Assembly (NCBI GenBank): GCA_964443135.1
Contig: CAYUBQ010000035.1
Span: 1-39,646 of the forward strand
Reading direction: 5' to 3'
DNA: 39,646 nucleotides
Origin: JAIPEI01 sp964443135
Lineage (GTDB): Bacteria > Desulfobacterota > DSM-4660 > Desulfatiglandales > HGW-15
Shown: positions 32,403 to 39,646 of the stretch, one piece after another
Layout of the letters: the number at the start of each line of letters is the position of its first letter
How positions within the stretch are numbered: the stretch's first letter is position 1
The notes under the pieces: model-generated
Told to the model about the DNA's origin: nothing
The model's input: the letters and a program-made list of their open reading frames with translations, nothing else
Database searches by the model: none
Program-made: the position numbers and the translations under genes

Positions 32403-32703
32403 AAGGGAAGAAGGACGCCCCGTCTCACCCCATGGGTTGCCTGATCACGGTCTTCACCTCTCGGGCGCCGCCTTCCGAATGGCGCTCGGGTAGATCTCGT
32501 GACGCTTTCCCCCTTGAAAGACAGATCTTCCCCATGAACGGAGGCCTCCCTCCAGGCATTCGAGCCCCAATGAGGTGGTGACCCTCCCTCCAAAGCGCCC
32601 TCAGCCCTCTGAATGCGATGATGGAAAGGGGTGAGCATGGTGCTGAAGACGAGATGCGCTACGCTTGATCAACCATTCGGTCAAGCCTTGGTGTGGGTAT
32701 TTT
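32403..32703. other. 301-bp intergenic region, no gene
   Basis: No coding frame is supported. The only structure seen is an inverted repeat GCTTGA (32663-32668) ... TCAAGC (32681-32686) with a 12-nt spacer about 20 bp before the next gene, which could be an operator, and an AT-rich TATTTT at 32698-32703. Confidence 0.5.
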
Positions 32704-33666
32704 ATGCATGATCGTATGAAAGGGGCATTCGAGTCGTGCCGGCTCTGTCCCAGGGCGTGTGGGGTGGACCGCGTGCGGGTGTCGGAAGGCGACCGTGCCG
32801 GGGTGTGCGGTGAGGGGGACCGCATGCGGGTCGCCTGGGTGGGCCCTCATTTCGGGGAGGAGCCTCCCGTCACCGGGGAGAACGGCTCGGGCACGGTCTT
32901 TTTCACGGGCTGCCCCCTGCGGTGCGTGTTCTGCCAGAACTACCAGATCTCTCACGAGGGCATCGGGGGGTTCGTGTCCGTGGACGAGCTCATCGAGCGG
33001 GTGGTCCGGATGATCGAGGCGGACCGGGTCCACAACGTGAACTTCGTGACGCCCGATCCCTTCTTCCCTCGCGTCTTCTCCGTGGTGGAGCGACTTCAAG
33101 GACAGGGCTTCGATCTGCCCATGGTCTACAACCTGTCGGGGTACCAGTCCGTGGCCATGCTCCGGCTGGCCGAGGAGCGGGCGGACATCTACCTGCCCGA
33201 CTACAAGTACGGCGACTCGCGCCTGTCCGCCCGGTACGCCTCCTGCCCGGACTACCCCGGCGTGGCCCTGGATGCGATCGGGGAGATGCTCCGGCAGAAA
33301 GGTCCCCTGGACGTGTTCGAAACAGGAGCCTCTTTGGCGAGGAAGGGCGTGCTGGTGCGCCACCTCATCCTGCCCGGACACGTGGAGAACTCCCTGGACG
33401 CCCTCTCCTCCCTGTTTCTGGAGTTCGGCGCGGACCTGCCCGTCAGTCTCATGAGCCAGTACCGGCCCCGGACGGACCGGCTGCCCGACTCGCTGACCCG
33501 GCCGCTTCGGCAGGAGGAGTTCGACCGGGTGTACGCCCACGTCCGGGAGCTGGGGTTTCGGAACCTGTTCGTGCAGTTCCCCTCCGAGGACGAGGATGGA
33601 AAGGGAGCGCCGTTTTTTCCGGACTTCCGGGAGGAGCGGCCGTTTCGGGGTGGGCCGGACCGGTGA
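32704..33666 (+). CDS. PflX-type radical SAM protein
   Basis: A 320-residue radical SAM protein of the PflX group (COG1313), relatives of pyruvate-formate lyase activating enzymes. An extra N-terminal cysteine motif CRLCPRAC (residues 12-19) precedes the radical SAM cluster motif GCPLRCVFCQNYQIS with Cys70, Cys74 and Cys77 (CxxxCxxC). Following parts are NVNFVTPDPFFP and YNLSGYQSV, YLPDYKYGD and VRHLILPGHVENS, as in the family. The protein activated, if any, is unknown; no glycyl radical enzyme lies in the window. The start is uncertain: no ribosome binding site is clear before ATG 32704 or 32716, and an in-frame TTG at 32665 is further upstream. It ends in a convergent arrangement with ligD. 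Confidence 0.82.
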   Translation: MHDRMKGAFESCRLCPRACGVDRVRVSEGDRAGVCGEGDRMRVAWVGPHFGEEPPVTGENGSGTVFFTGCPLRCVFCQNYQISHEGIGGFVSVDELIERVVRMIEADRVHNVNFVTPDPFFPRVFSVVERLQGQGFDLPMVYNLSGYQSVAMLRLAEERADIYLPDYKYGDSRLSARYASCPDYPGVALDAIGEMLRQKGPLDVFETGASLARKGVLVRHLILPGHVENSLDALSSLFLEFGADLPVSLMSQYRPRTDRLPDSLTRPLRQEEFDRVYAHVRELGFRNLFVQFPSEDEDGKGAPFFPDFREERPFRGGPDR

Positions 33667-33687
33667 GCGCTGGACATGCCTTTGACG

Positions 33688-33706
33688 GCGGGGTCTGAAA
33701 CCCCGC
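33688..33706. terminator. hairpin between convergent radical SAM and ligD genes
   Basis: GCGGGGT-ctgaa-ACCCCGC gives a perfect 7-bp stem with a 5-nt loop in the 67-bp gap between two converging genes. No T-run follows on either strand, but the position suits a bidirectional terminator. Confidence 0.5.
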
Positions 33707-33733
33707 TCTGCGAGAAACCTGGAAAGGCGCGTT

Positions 33734-36223
33734 TCAAGACAGGCCCAGCTTCCGCTTTCGCTTCTTGCTGAGCCGCTGGCGGACGTCGAAGAAGCCGGGC
33801 CAGGGGTCCTTGGAGAAGGTCGAGACATTCTCCAGATTGAACCGATCGGGCGAGAGGTCCTCGGAGAGGTCCTCCCAGGGGATGGGGACGGAGACCGGGG
33901 CCCCGGGCCGGGCCCGGGTGGAGTAAGGGGCCACGGCCGTGGCGCCCCGGGCGTTTCTCAGGTAGTCCACGAAGATCCGGCCTCGGCGTTCGGCCTTGCT
34001 CATCTTGGAGACCAGGAGGTCCGGGTTCGTGCGGACCATGCGGTCGGCCGCCTTTCCGGCGAACGTCTTGACCTCGTCCCAGGTCGCGCGGCGCTCCAGG
34101 GGCACCACCACGTGGAACCCCTTGCCTCCGGTGGTCTTGAGAAAGCTTTGCAGGTCGAGGTCGTCCAGGAGGGTGTGGAGGAGGTTCAGGGCCTCCACGA
34201 GGTGCTTGGGTCGAATGCCCGGTCCGGGGTCCAGGTCGAAGATCATCCGGTCGGGCCGCTCCAGCTTGTCGCGCCGGGCGCCCCAGGGGTGGATCTCCAG
34301 CACCCCGAGCTGGACCAGCGAGATGATGCCGGGGAGGTCCCGGACGGCCGCATACACACGCTCCTCTTCCTTTTCCCGAATGGGCACCTCCATGAGGGTC
34401 CCGGGGATCTGCTCGTCCAAATGCTTCTGATAGAAGCAGTCGTCCTCGTGGCCCTCCGGGCAGCGGACCAGGGTGAGGGGCCGGTCCTCCAGGTGGGGGA
34501 GAATGCGGTCGGCCACATGTTCGTAGTATCGGGCCAGGTCCAGCTTGGTGAGGCCCTGCTTCGGGTAGAGGATCCGGTCCGGGTTGGTGAGGGCCACGCC
34601 GGCCACGCGGTTCCTCCTGTGTCCCGGGTTTCTGCCCGAGGCGGGGGCTTGGACGGGTTGCGGGATCTCCAGGGTCACCTCTTCGGCCGGCTTGTCCGGC
34701 CTCAGCCCCTTGAAGGAGGCCTGGCGTAGGATCCGGTCGTCGGTCCAGCCGGAGAACTCCACCTCGGCCGTCAGGGTGGGCCGGACCCAGTGGACGCTGC
34801 CGGCCTCCCGGCCGGTCGGGGGGTTGTGAAAGGGGGAGGTCTTGCGCTCCAGGGAGGTCAGTTTCTTGTAAAGGCCTTGGAGGGTCTTCTCGGTGAACCC
34901 GGTTCCCACCCGACCCGCGTAGACCAGGCGGCTTTCGTCGTCGTGGTAGCCGAGGAGGAGCGCGCCGAAACCGCTCCGGGCGCCCGAGGGCTCGGAGAAG
35001 CCGCCGATCACGAACTCCTGGCGCTTCACGCACTTCACCTTGACCCAGGTACGGGTGCGCCGGGGTTCGTAGGGACTGTCGGCCCGCTTGGAGACGATCC
35101 CCTCGAACCCCATGCGGCAAGCCTGCTCGTACACCCGGTGGCCGTTTCCCCGGATGGCGTCGCTGAAGACCAGGGGCGGGGAGACGCCCTTCAGGAGCCT
35201 TTGGAGGATGCGCTTCCGCTCCTCCAGGGGGACCGGGGTCAGGTCCCGGCCCTCGCCGTGAAGGAGGTCGAAGACGTAGTACCCGGCGCGCTCGGAGGTC
35301 CGGCCCTTGAGGATGTTCTGGAGCGCCTGAAAGTCCGGGGTGCCGTCGGCGCGGAGGACCACCACCTCGCCGTCCAGAATGAAGGAGTCCGGAGGGAGGG
35401 CGGCCGCGGCCCGGGACACGTGCGGGAACCTGTCGCTCCAGTCCTTCCGGTTCCGGGTGATCAGGCGGACCTCGCCCCGGTCCTTGACGCACAGGATGCG
35501 GTAGCCGTCGTACTTGATCTCGTGGAGCCACGCGTCTCCCCGGGGAGGCTGTTTGGCCGGGACGGCCAGCTGGGGGCTGGGCGGATCGGGCATGGGGGCC
35601 TTGCGGGCGCCTTGAACGGCGAAGAGGTCGCCCGGATTGGACTTCGGGAGGTCCTCGCCCGAGGCGATCTCCTCCAGGGTGCGTCCGGTGAGGACGCTCC
35701 GGTCGTCCAGGTCCGAGGCGTCCTTCGGGGGATCGCTGCGGGCCTCGGCGTCCCTTTTCTTGATGAGCAGCCAGTTCTTCTTCTCCGGGTCCGAGGCCCG
35801 GTCCATGCGGACCAGGTTCCAGCCCCCCTGGAGCTTCTCCCCCTGAAGGCGGAACGTCAGATGGCCCCTGTTCAGGCCCTGGTCCGGGTCCCCTTCGGGC
35901 TCCCAGGTGCCCCGATCCCAGACCATGACCGTTCCGCCGCCGTACTCCTCCTCGGGGATGGTCCCTTCGAAGCCGGCGTAGTCCACCGGGTGGTCCTCCA
36001 CCTGCACGGCCAACCGCTTCCGGGAAGGGTCCAGGCTGGGGCCCTTGGGCACGGCCCAGCTCTTGAGCACGCCGTCCAGCTCCAGGCGGAGGTCGTAGTG
36101 GAGGCGGCTGGCGTCGTGCTTCTGGATCACGTAGGTCCGGCCGGGATCCCCCTTGGAGCGGCCGGGTTCGGGCTCGGGGGTGTGGTGGAAGTTGCGCTTT
36201 TGTCGGTAGCTGCGGAGGGTCAT
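33734..36223 (-). CDS. ligD: DNA ligase D (phosphoesterase-ligase-polymerase)
   Basis: An 829-residue enzyme of bacterial non-homologous end joining. Domain order: 3'-phosphoesterase at about 1-165 (RLHYDLRLELDG, EDHPVDYAGFEGTIP), ATP-dependent ligase at about 210-520 with the nucleotidyl lysine Lys237 in EIKYDGYR, DGEVVVL and GFEGIVSKR, and VKVKC as motif V, then an archaeo-eukaryotic primase-type polymerase at about 540-829 with the metal aspartates 663 and 665 (MIFDLDPGPGI). Together these trim, extend and seal double-strand breaks held by Ku. This order is that of Pseudomonas LigD rather than the mycobacterial order. ATG 36223 lies 10 bp after the Ku stop with GAGG upstream. Confidence 0.96.
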   Translation of the reverse strand: MTLRSYRQKRNFHHTPEPEPGRSKGDPGRTYVIQKHDASRLHYDLRLELDGVLKSWAVPKGPSLDPSRKRLAVQVEDHPVDYAGFEGTIPEEEYGGGTVMVWDRGTWEPEGDPDQGLNRGHLTFRLQGEKLQGGWNLVRMDRASDPEKKNWLLIKKRDAEARSDPPKDASDLDDRSVLTGRTLEEIASGEDLPKSNPGDLFAVQGARKAPMPDPPSPQLAVPAKQPPRGDAWLHEIKYDGYRILCVKDRGEVRLITRNRKDWSDRFPHVSRAAAALPPDSFILDGEVVVLRADGTPDFQALQNILKGRTSERAGYYVFDLLHGEGRDLTPVPLEERKRILQRLLKGVSPPLVFSDAIRGNGHRVYEQACRMGFEGIVSKRADSPYEPRRTRTWVKVKCVKRQEFVIGGFSEPSGARSGFGALLLGYHDDESRLVYAGRVGTGFTEKTLQGLYKKLTSLERKTSPFHNPPTGREAGSVHWVRPTLTAEVEFSGWTDDRILRQASFKGLRPDKPAEEVTLEIPQPVQAPASGRNPGHRRNRVAGVALTNPDRILYPKQGLTKLDLARYYEHVADRILPHLEDRPLTLVRCPEGHEDDCFYQKHLDEQIPGTLMEVPIREKEEERVYAAVRDLPGIISLVQLGVLEIHPWGARRDKLERPDRMIFDLDPGPGIRPKHLVEALNLLHTLLDDLDLQSFLKTTGGKGFHVVVPLERRATWDEVKTFAGKAADRMVRTNPDLLVSKMSKAERRGRIFVDYLRNARGATAVAPYSTRARPGAPVSVPIPWEDLSEDLSPDRFNLENVSTFSKDPWPGFFDVRQRLSKKRKRKLGLS

Positions 36224-36233
36224 GGAAGGGGCC

Positions 36234-37205
36234 TCAGCCGTGCTGCCGGATCGCCTGGACCAGCTCGTCCTTGTCCATGTCGCTGCGGCCGGGGATGTCC
36301 AGCTGCCTGGCCTGCTCGTAGAGTTCCTTCTTGGTCTTGCTCGAGAGGCCCTTCTTTTTCCCGCCCTTCTTCCCGGCGGACCTGGACGGGGGTTCCTTCT
36401 CCTCCATGCTCCGCTTCAGGACCTCCATGAGATCGATGACCTTGCCGGTCTCGGTCCGCTCCTCTTCCGCGGCCTCGGGAAGGGGAAGGACGTCCTGGCC
36501 GGACCGCCTCTTCTTTTCCACCAGGGCGAGGAGGCGGTCGGCGTCCGCGTCTGCGAGGTCGTCCTCGGGGATCTCGTTCACGGAGGCTTCCTGGATCGCC
36601 TTTTCCATGGCCGAGAGGTCGGACGCGCTCACCTCCTCGGGCTCGGGGAGCCCCACGTCCTCGGGGCTGCGGATCTCCTCCTGGAAGCGCAGGGTCACGG
36701 CCCGCAGGATACCGTTTTCGGACAGGATGGCCACCAGGTATTCTTTGGAGCGCATGACAAAGGTGGCCACCCCTGCCCGGCCCGTCTTCTCCATGGTCTC
36801 GGCCAGGAGCCGGTAGGGCTTGCGGGTGTCGCCGGTGGGCACCAGGAAGTAGGAGCGGTCGAGGAAGAAGGGGGAGATCTGCCCGGCCGGCACGAAGCGC
36901 TGGAGGTCGATCTCCCGGCTCTTCTCCGGGGCCAGGGACTCGAGCTCCTCGTCCGAGACCACCACAAAGGACCCTTTTTCGACCTCGTAGCCGCGGACGA
37001 TCTCCTCGGGGCCCACGGGGCGTTCCTCTGCCGGGCAGACGTAGCGCCGCTCCAGCGGGGTCCCGTCCGGGGCGAGCATGCGGAGGGACACCTTCCGGGT
37101 CCGGTTTCCGGGCAGGAGGGCCACGGGCACGGAGACCAGCCCGAAGGTCACGGTCCCGGACCAGAACGCCCGGCGGCGGAGGAAATCCTCGTGCTTCTCA
37201 GGCAA
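36234..37205 (-). CDS. ku: Ku protein with C-terminal SAP-like extension (TTG start)
   Basis: A 323-residue bacterial Ku, which forms a ring on DNA ends and recruits LigD. The Ku core begins RAFWSGTVTFGLVSVPVALL and includes RYVCPAEERPV, EIVRGYEVEKGSFVVVSDEE and REIDLQRFVPAGQISP. After the core a K-rich linker (AGKKGGKKKGLSSKTKKEL) leads to a SAP/Rho-N-like helix-extended end (YEQARQLDIPGRSDMDKDEL) likely to bind DNA. No ATG fits; TTG 37205 overlaps the preceding ku gene by 8 bp and has AAGGAG upstream within its coding end. It differs from the first Ku in sequence and tail, so the two may form heterodimers or act at different ends. Confidence 0.93.
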   Translation of the reverse strand: MPEKHEDFLRRRAFWSGTVTFGLVSVPVALLPGNRTRKVSLRMLAPDGTPLERRYVCPAEERPVGPEEIVRGYEVEKGSFVVVSDEELESLAPEKSREIDLQRFVPAGQISPFFLDRSYFLVPTGDTRKPYRLLAETMEKTGRAGVATFVMRSKEYLVAILSENGILRAVTLRFQEEIRSPEDVGLPEPEEVSASDLSAMEKAIQEASVNEIPEDDLADADADRLLALVEKKRRSGQDVLPLPEAAEEERTETGKVIDLMEVLKRSMEEKEPPSRSAGKKGGKKKGLSSKTKKELYEQARQLDIPGRSDMDKDELVQAIRQHG

Positions 37206-37998
37206 CCTTCTTCTCCTTCTTTTCCTTGTTGGCCTGCTGGATGCTCTTCTTCAGCATGTCCGCGAGAGGGACGACCTGGGCCTTCTTCTCCCTGGGCTTC
37301 TTCAGGCGCACCCTGCCGCCCCGGGCCTTGGTCCGGATCAGATCCATGACCCGCTCCCGGTACTCGTCCCGGTAGGCCTCCGGGTTGAACTCCCCTTCCA
37401 GGGTCTCCACCAGCTGCCCGGCCATGTCGCGCTCCTGCTTTGTCAGGTCCCGCCCCTCGGGCCGGGGAAGCCGGGACGCGTCGATCACCTCGGCGGCGAA
37501 GCGCAGGGTGATCATCTCGAGGAGGCCGTTCTCGGCCCGGAGCGCGCCGATGTAGGTCTTCTTGCGCATGGTCCACCGGGCGAACCCCTCTTTGCCGGCC
37601 TTCTCCAGGGCCTTGGCCAGGGCCGTGTAGCTTCGACTGTTTCCGTCCGGGCCCAGGTAGTAGGGGCGGTCGTACCACTGGTGACCGATGCGGCCCGCGT
37701 CCAGGAACCCCTTGACGGTCACCTCGCGGCCGGGGTCCGGCTCCAGCTCTTCGAGCTCCCGGTCGCCCAGGAGAACGACGGACCCCGCCTCCTCGTCCAC
37801 GTACCCGCGGCGCATCTCCTCCTGCGGGACCGGCTCCCCGGTGCCCGGGTGGACCATCTGCCGGGCCACGGGCGTCTTGTCCTTCTCGTGGAGGAGCCGG
37901 AAGTGGACCGCCCGGTCCTCCACCGCCGCGTAGAACTTCACCGGCACGGACACGGAGCCGAAGGTGAGGGTGCCTTTCCAGATCGCGCGGGCCGCCAT
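37198..37998 (-). CDS. ku: Ku protein, shorter form
   Basis: A 266-residue bacterial Ku beginning MAARAIWKGTLTFGSVSVPV, with HFRLLHEKDKTPVARQMVHP, RRGYVDEEAGSVVLLGDREL and the typical ALEKAGKEGFARWTMRKK. Its C-terminus is a lysine-rich tail (ANKEKKEKKVA) without the SAP-like part found in the second Ku. ATG 37998 is 2 bp after the zinc-ribbon stop, and GGAGAGG lies upstream. It is the first Ku in the operon. Paralogous Ku pairs are known in some Proteobacteria and Rhizobia, where they may form heterodimers. Confidence 0.93.
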   Translation of the reverse strand: MAARAIWKGTLTFGSVSVPVKFYAAVEDRAVHFRLLHEKDKTPVARQMVHPGTGEPVPQEEMRRGYVDEEAGSVVLLGDRELEELEPDPGREVTVKGFLDAGRIGHQWYDRPYYLGPDGNSRSYTALAKALEKAGKEGFARWTMRKKTYIGALRAENGLLEMITLRFAAEVIDASRLPRPEGRDLTKQERDMAGQLVETLEGEFNPEAYRDEYRERVMDLIRTKARGGRVRLKKPREKKAQVVPLADMLKKSIQQANKEKKEKKVA

Positions 37999-38000
37999 GG

Positions 38001-38204
38001 TCAGTCCTCTCCTTCCGGGCAGGGGCTGCAGTCGGGGCAGGCGGCCTCCGGGGCGTCGGCGTCGTGACACCAGGGGCAGACCGGGGCGTCGCAAAGGACG
38101 CAGCGGTACTCCATCTCGTAGGCGTAGGCCTGGCCGCAGAAGGGGCAGGTCTCGTCGCCCCCGTCGATCCACCAGGGGAGGCGGGTTTTCCGATCTTTTC
38201 TCAT
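38001..38204 (-). CDS. small zinc-ribbon protein, first gene of the NHEJ operon
   Basis: A 67-residue protein with four CxxC pairs: CPFC (20-23), CVLC (35-38), CPWC (43-46) and CPDC (56-59), which is enough for two zinc knuckles. It begins MRKDRKTRLPWWIDGGDE. It ends 2 bp before the first ku, so it is coupled to the NHEJ genes. ATG 38204 is preferred because an extended -10 box (TGATATGAT) lies just upstream and an ATG at 38216 would lie in it; no ribosome binding site is seen for either. Such a protein could bind DNA ends or Ku, or be a separate factor carried along; there is no known NHEJ member of this kind that I recognise. Confidence 0.7.
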   Translation of the reverse strand: MRKDRKTRLPWWIDGGDETCPFCGQAYAYEMEYRCVLCDAPVCPWCHDADAPEAACPDCSPCPEGED

Positions 38205-38211
38205 GGGAGTG

Positions 38212-38220
38212 ATCATATCA
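38212..38220 (-). promoter_or_regulatory. extended -10 promoter of the NHEJ operon
   Basis: On the minus strand TGATATGAT fits the extended -10 form TGnTATAAT. A TTGACC lies too far upstream (25-nt spacer) to count. The predicted start (about 38205) coincides with ATG 38204, so the first mRNA would have no leader. Confidence 0.45.
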
Positions 38221-38359
38221 CACCCCAGGCGGCCGGGCATCGGGTCAATCCTCTATTTTGAGGAAAACCGGCAGGCTGTCCGGCACCGGATGTCAGACAC
38301 CGAGGTGAAACGGGCGGCCTGGGAAGGGCCCCCCTTCGGACCGGGTGCCGAGGGTCTTG

Positions 38360-38388
38360 TTGACACCCGGCAGGCCATCCAGTATACG
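38360..38388 (+). promoter_or_regulatory. promoter of larC, predicted leaderless start
   Basis: TTGACA (38360-38365), 17 nt, TATACG (38383-38388). Transcription seven nt after the -10 would begin at 38395, the first base of the larC ATG. No ribosome binding site is present upstream. Confidence 0.6.
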
Positions 38389-38394
38389 TGCATC

Positions 38395-39573
38395 ATGAAG
38401 ACGGCCTACCTGGACTGCTTTTCCGGCATCAGCGGGGACATGCTCGTGGGCGCGATCCTGGACGCGGGGGTCGAGCTCCGCCTGCTCGAGGAGGCCCTGG
38501 ACGGTCTGGCTCTTTCGGGCGTCCGCCTGGAGGCCCGAAAAGAGGGCCGACTCCACCTCCGCGGCACCCGCTTCCTGGTGCACGTGGACGAGACGGCCCA
38601 GCCCGAGAGGAGCCACCGGGACATCCAGGCGCTCATCGGGAAGAGCCGCCTCCGGGATCGGGTGAGGTCCCGCGCCCTGGAGGTGTTTCAGGCCCTGGCC
38701 GAGGTGGAGGCGCACATCCACGATTGCCCGGTGGCCGAGGTCCACTTCCACGAGGTGGGTGCGGCCGACTCCATCGTGGACATCGTGGGGGCGGTGACCG
38801 GTTTGGAGGCCCTGGGCGTCGAGCGTCTGGTCTGCTCGCCCCTGCCCCTGGGGTCGGGGTTCGTCGAGAGCCGCCACGGAACCATCCCGGTGCCCGCCCC
38901 GGCCACCCTGGCGCTTTTGAAGGGCATGCCGGTGGAGGCCGCGGGCCTCGAGAGCGAGACGGTCACGCCCACGGGCGCAGCCCTGGTCCGGGTCCTCTCG
39001 GACGGGTTCGGCCCCCTGCCCCCCATGACGCCGGAGGGCGTGGGGTACGGGGTGGGGAGCCGGGATTTCCCCGACCGGCCCAACCTGCTCCGCATCGTGC
39101 TGGGGGAGTCCGCGCCGGAGGCCCGATCCGACTCCGTGGTCCTATTGGAGGCCAACCTGGACGACAGCCTGCCCGAGTGGACGGGACACTTGGTGGAGCG
39201 GCTGTTCGAGGCCGGGGCCCTGGACGTGTGGCTCGTGCCCGTGCAGATGAAGAAGAACCGGCCCGGGGTGCTGGTTCAGGCCGTGGTGCGGCCCGGCGAC
39301 CGGGACCGGCTGGCCGACGTGATCCTCCGGGAGAGCACCAGCCTGGGGGTGCGGTTCCAGGTGATGACGCGAAGAATCCTGGAGCGGGAGACCGTCGAGC
39401 TGGAGAGCCCCTGGGGACCCCTCACGGTGAAGCGGGCCCGGGGCGCGGACGGAGTGTGGCGGGTGCTCCCCGAGTACGAGGCGTGCCGGCGGGTGGCCCG
39501 GGAGGAAGGGGTGGCGCTGCGGGAGGTGTATGGCTGGGTGTATGGACAAGAAAAGGTGAGGGGTGAGAGGTGA
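38395..39573 (+). CDS. larC: LarC-type nickel-pincer cofactor enzyme
   Basis: A 392-residue protein of the LarC family (DUF111). LarC inserts nickel into the pyridinium dithiocarboxylate mononucleotide cofactor of lactate racemase-type enzymes, using CTP. The family signature YLDCFSGISGDMLVGAILDA is at the N-terminus, followed by HIHDCPVAEVHFHEVGAADS with the many histidines expected for metal handling, and EANLDDSLPEWTG with MKKNRPGVLVQ in the second half. It is one continuous frame, unlike the split larC1/larC2 of some lactobacilli. No larA, larB or larE is in the window; the right-hand side is cut. The ATG at 38395 is chosen because the family begins MKTxYLDCFSG and a promoter ends just before it. 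Confidence 0.93.
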   Translation: MKTAYLDCFSGISGDMLVGAILDAGVELRLLEEALDGLALSGVRLEARKEGRLHLRGTRFLVHVDETAQPERSHRDIQALIGKSRLRDRVRSRALEVFQALAEVEAHIHDCPVAEVHFHEVGAADSIVDIVGAVTGLEALGVERLVCSPLPLGSGFVESRHGTIPVPAPATLALLKGMPVEAAGLESETVTPTGAALVRVLSDGFGPLPPMTPEGVGYGVGSRDFPDRPNLLRIVLGESAPEARSDSVVLLEANLDDSLPEWTGHLVERLFEAGALDVWLVPVQMKKNRPGVLVQAVVRPGDRDRLADVILRESTSLGVRFQVMTRRILERETVELESPWGPLTVKRARGADGVWRVLPEYEACRRVAREEGVALREVYGWVYGQEKVRGER

Positions 39574-39584
39574 CGGTGAGAAAA

Positions 39585-39618
39585 CCACCGACACCGACAC
39601 CGACACCGTCACCGACAC
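39585..39618. repeat. imperfect CACCGA hexamer tandem repeat
   Basis: About five and a half copies of the six-base unit CACCGA, one with T for A, lie 12 bp beyond the larC stop. It is followed by unassigned sequence to the window end. Confidence 0.6.
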
Positions 39619-39646
39619 AAATCCCGGAGGCGCTTGAACTCCACAG

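Noticed and set aside
33252..35531. 759-codon minus-strand frame overlapping ligD and the radical SAM gene
   Set aside because: Out-of-frame shadow of ligD; low-complexity P/R/G-rich composition and it crosses two oppositely oriented genes.
39585..39618. CRISPR-like repeat at the right edge
   Set aside because: A six-base tandem repeat without spacers; simple-sequence repeat only.

Overview
The window reads as chromosomal DNA from a high-GC bacterium, most plausibly a member of the Desulfobacterota (former Deltaproteobacteria). This rests on gene content rather than a marker gene: two AMP-dependent acyl-CoA ligases and a 2-methylacyl-CoA racemase (fatty- or branched-acid activation), a livKHMGF branched-chain amino-acid ABC transporter, two DUF362 iron-sulfur-type proteins, glutaminyl-tRNA synthetase, LarC, and a bacterial NHEJ operon. 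No rRNA, tRNA, CRISPR array, transposase or integrase was seen.

Layout. 1-8.4 kb (minus strand): a cut-off acyl-CoA ligase, a membrane-anchored YfgM-like TPR protein, an intergenic region with two copies of a 29-bp repeat, a DUF362 protein, a small coiled-coil protein, and a run fadD-type ligase / glnS / yhbY / J-domain protein. 8.6-12.4 kb (plus): a TraB-family membrane protein, a two-domain SagB-type nitroreductase and a metallo-beta-lactamase-fold hydrolase. 12.5-15.3 kb (minus): a B12-binding radical SAM protein with a C-terminal TPR tail, preceded by an alpha-methylacyl-CoA racemase. 15.6-20.3 kb (minus): livK-H-M-G-F with a strong promoter before livK and a long hairpin between livK and livH. 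20.6-22.3 kb: an orphan nucleotide-sugar dehydrogenase, then a decayed lactonase-like gene whose promoter and ribosome binding site remain. 22.7-24 kb (plus): an MFS transporter. 24-27.8 kb (minus): an uncharacterised four-gene operon (EamA exporter, methyltransferase, cyclase-family hydrolase, DUF362-ferredoxin) with coupled or overlapping genes, followed by the C-terminal stump of a glycosyltransferase.

28.2-32.7 kb looks like an accessory island, visibly less GC-rich in its spacers. Two paralogous secreted proteins of unknown family, both on the plus strand, flank nicotinate phosphoribosyltransferase and a Phd/VapC toxin-antitoxin pair with a perfect 20-bp palindrome as likely operator. 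32.7-33.7 kb is a PflX-type radical SAM protein. 33.7-38.2 kb (minus) is an NHEJ operon: small four-CxxC zinc-ribbon protein, two different Ku proteins and a three-domain LigD. 38.4-39.6 kb is a single-frame larC.

Regulation. Against the GC-rich background, sigma70-like promoters stand out: eleven candidates have a TTGACA-like box, a spacer of exactly 17 nt and a TATAAT-like box. Two start regions (larC, and the first gene of the NHEJ operon) have the -10 box so close to the ATG that leaderless mRNAs are predicted. The parts I consider least described are the secreted-paralog island, the zinc-ribbon/dual-Ku arrangement, and the EamA/methyltransferase/cyclase/DUF362-ferredoxin operon. All functional calls are from reading the sequence; no database search was run.
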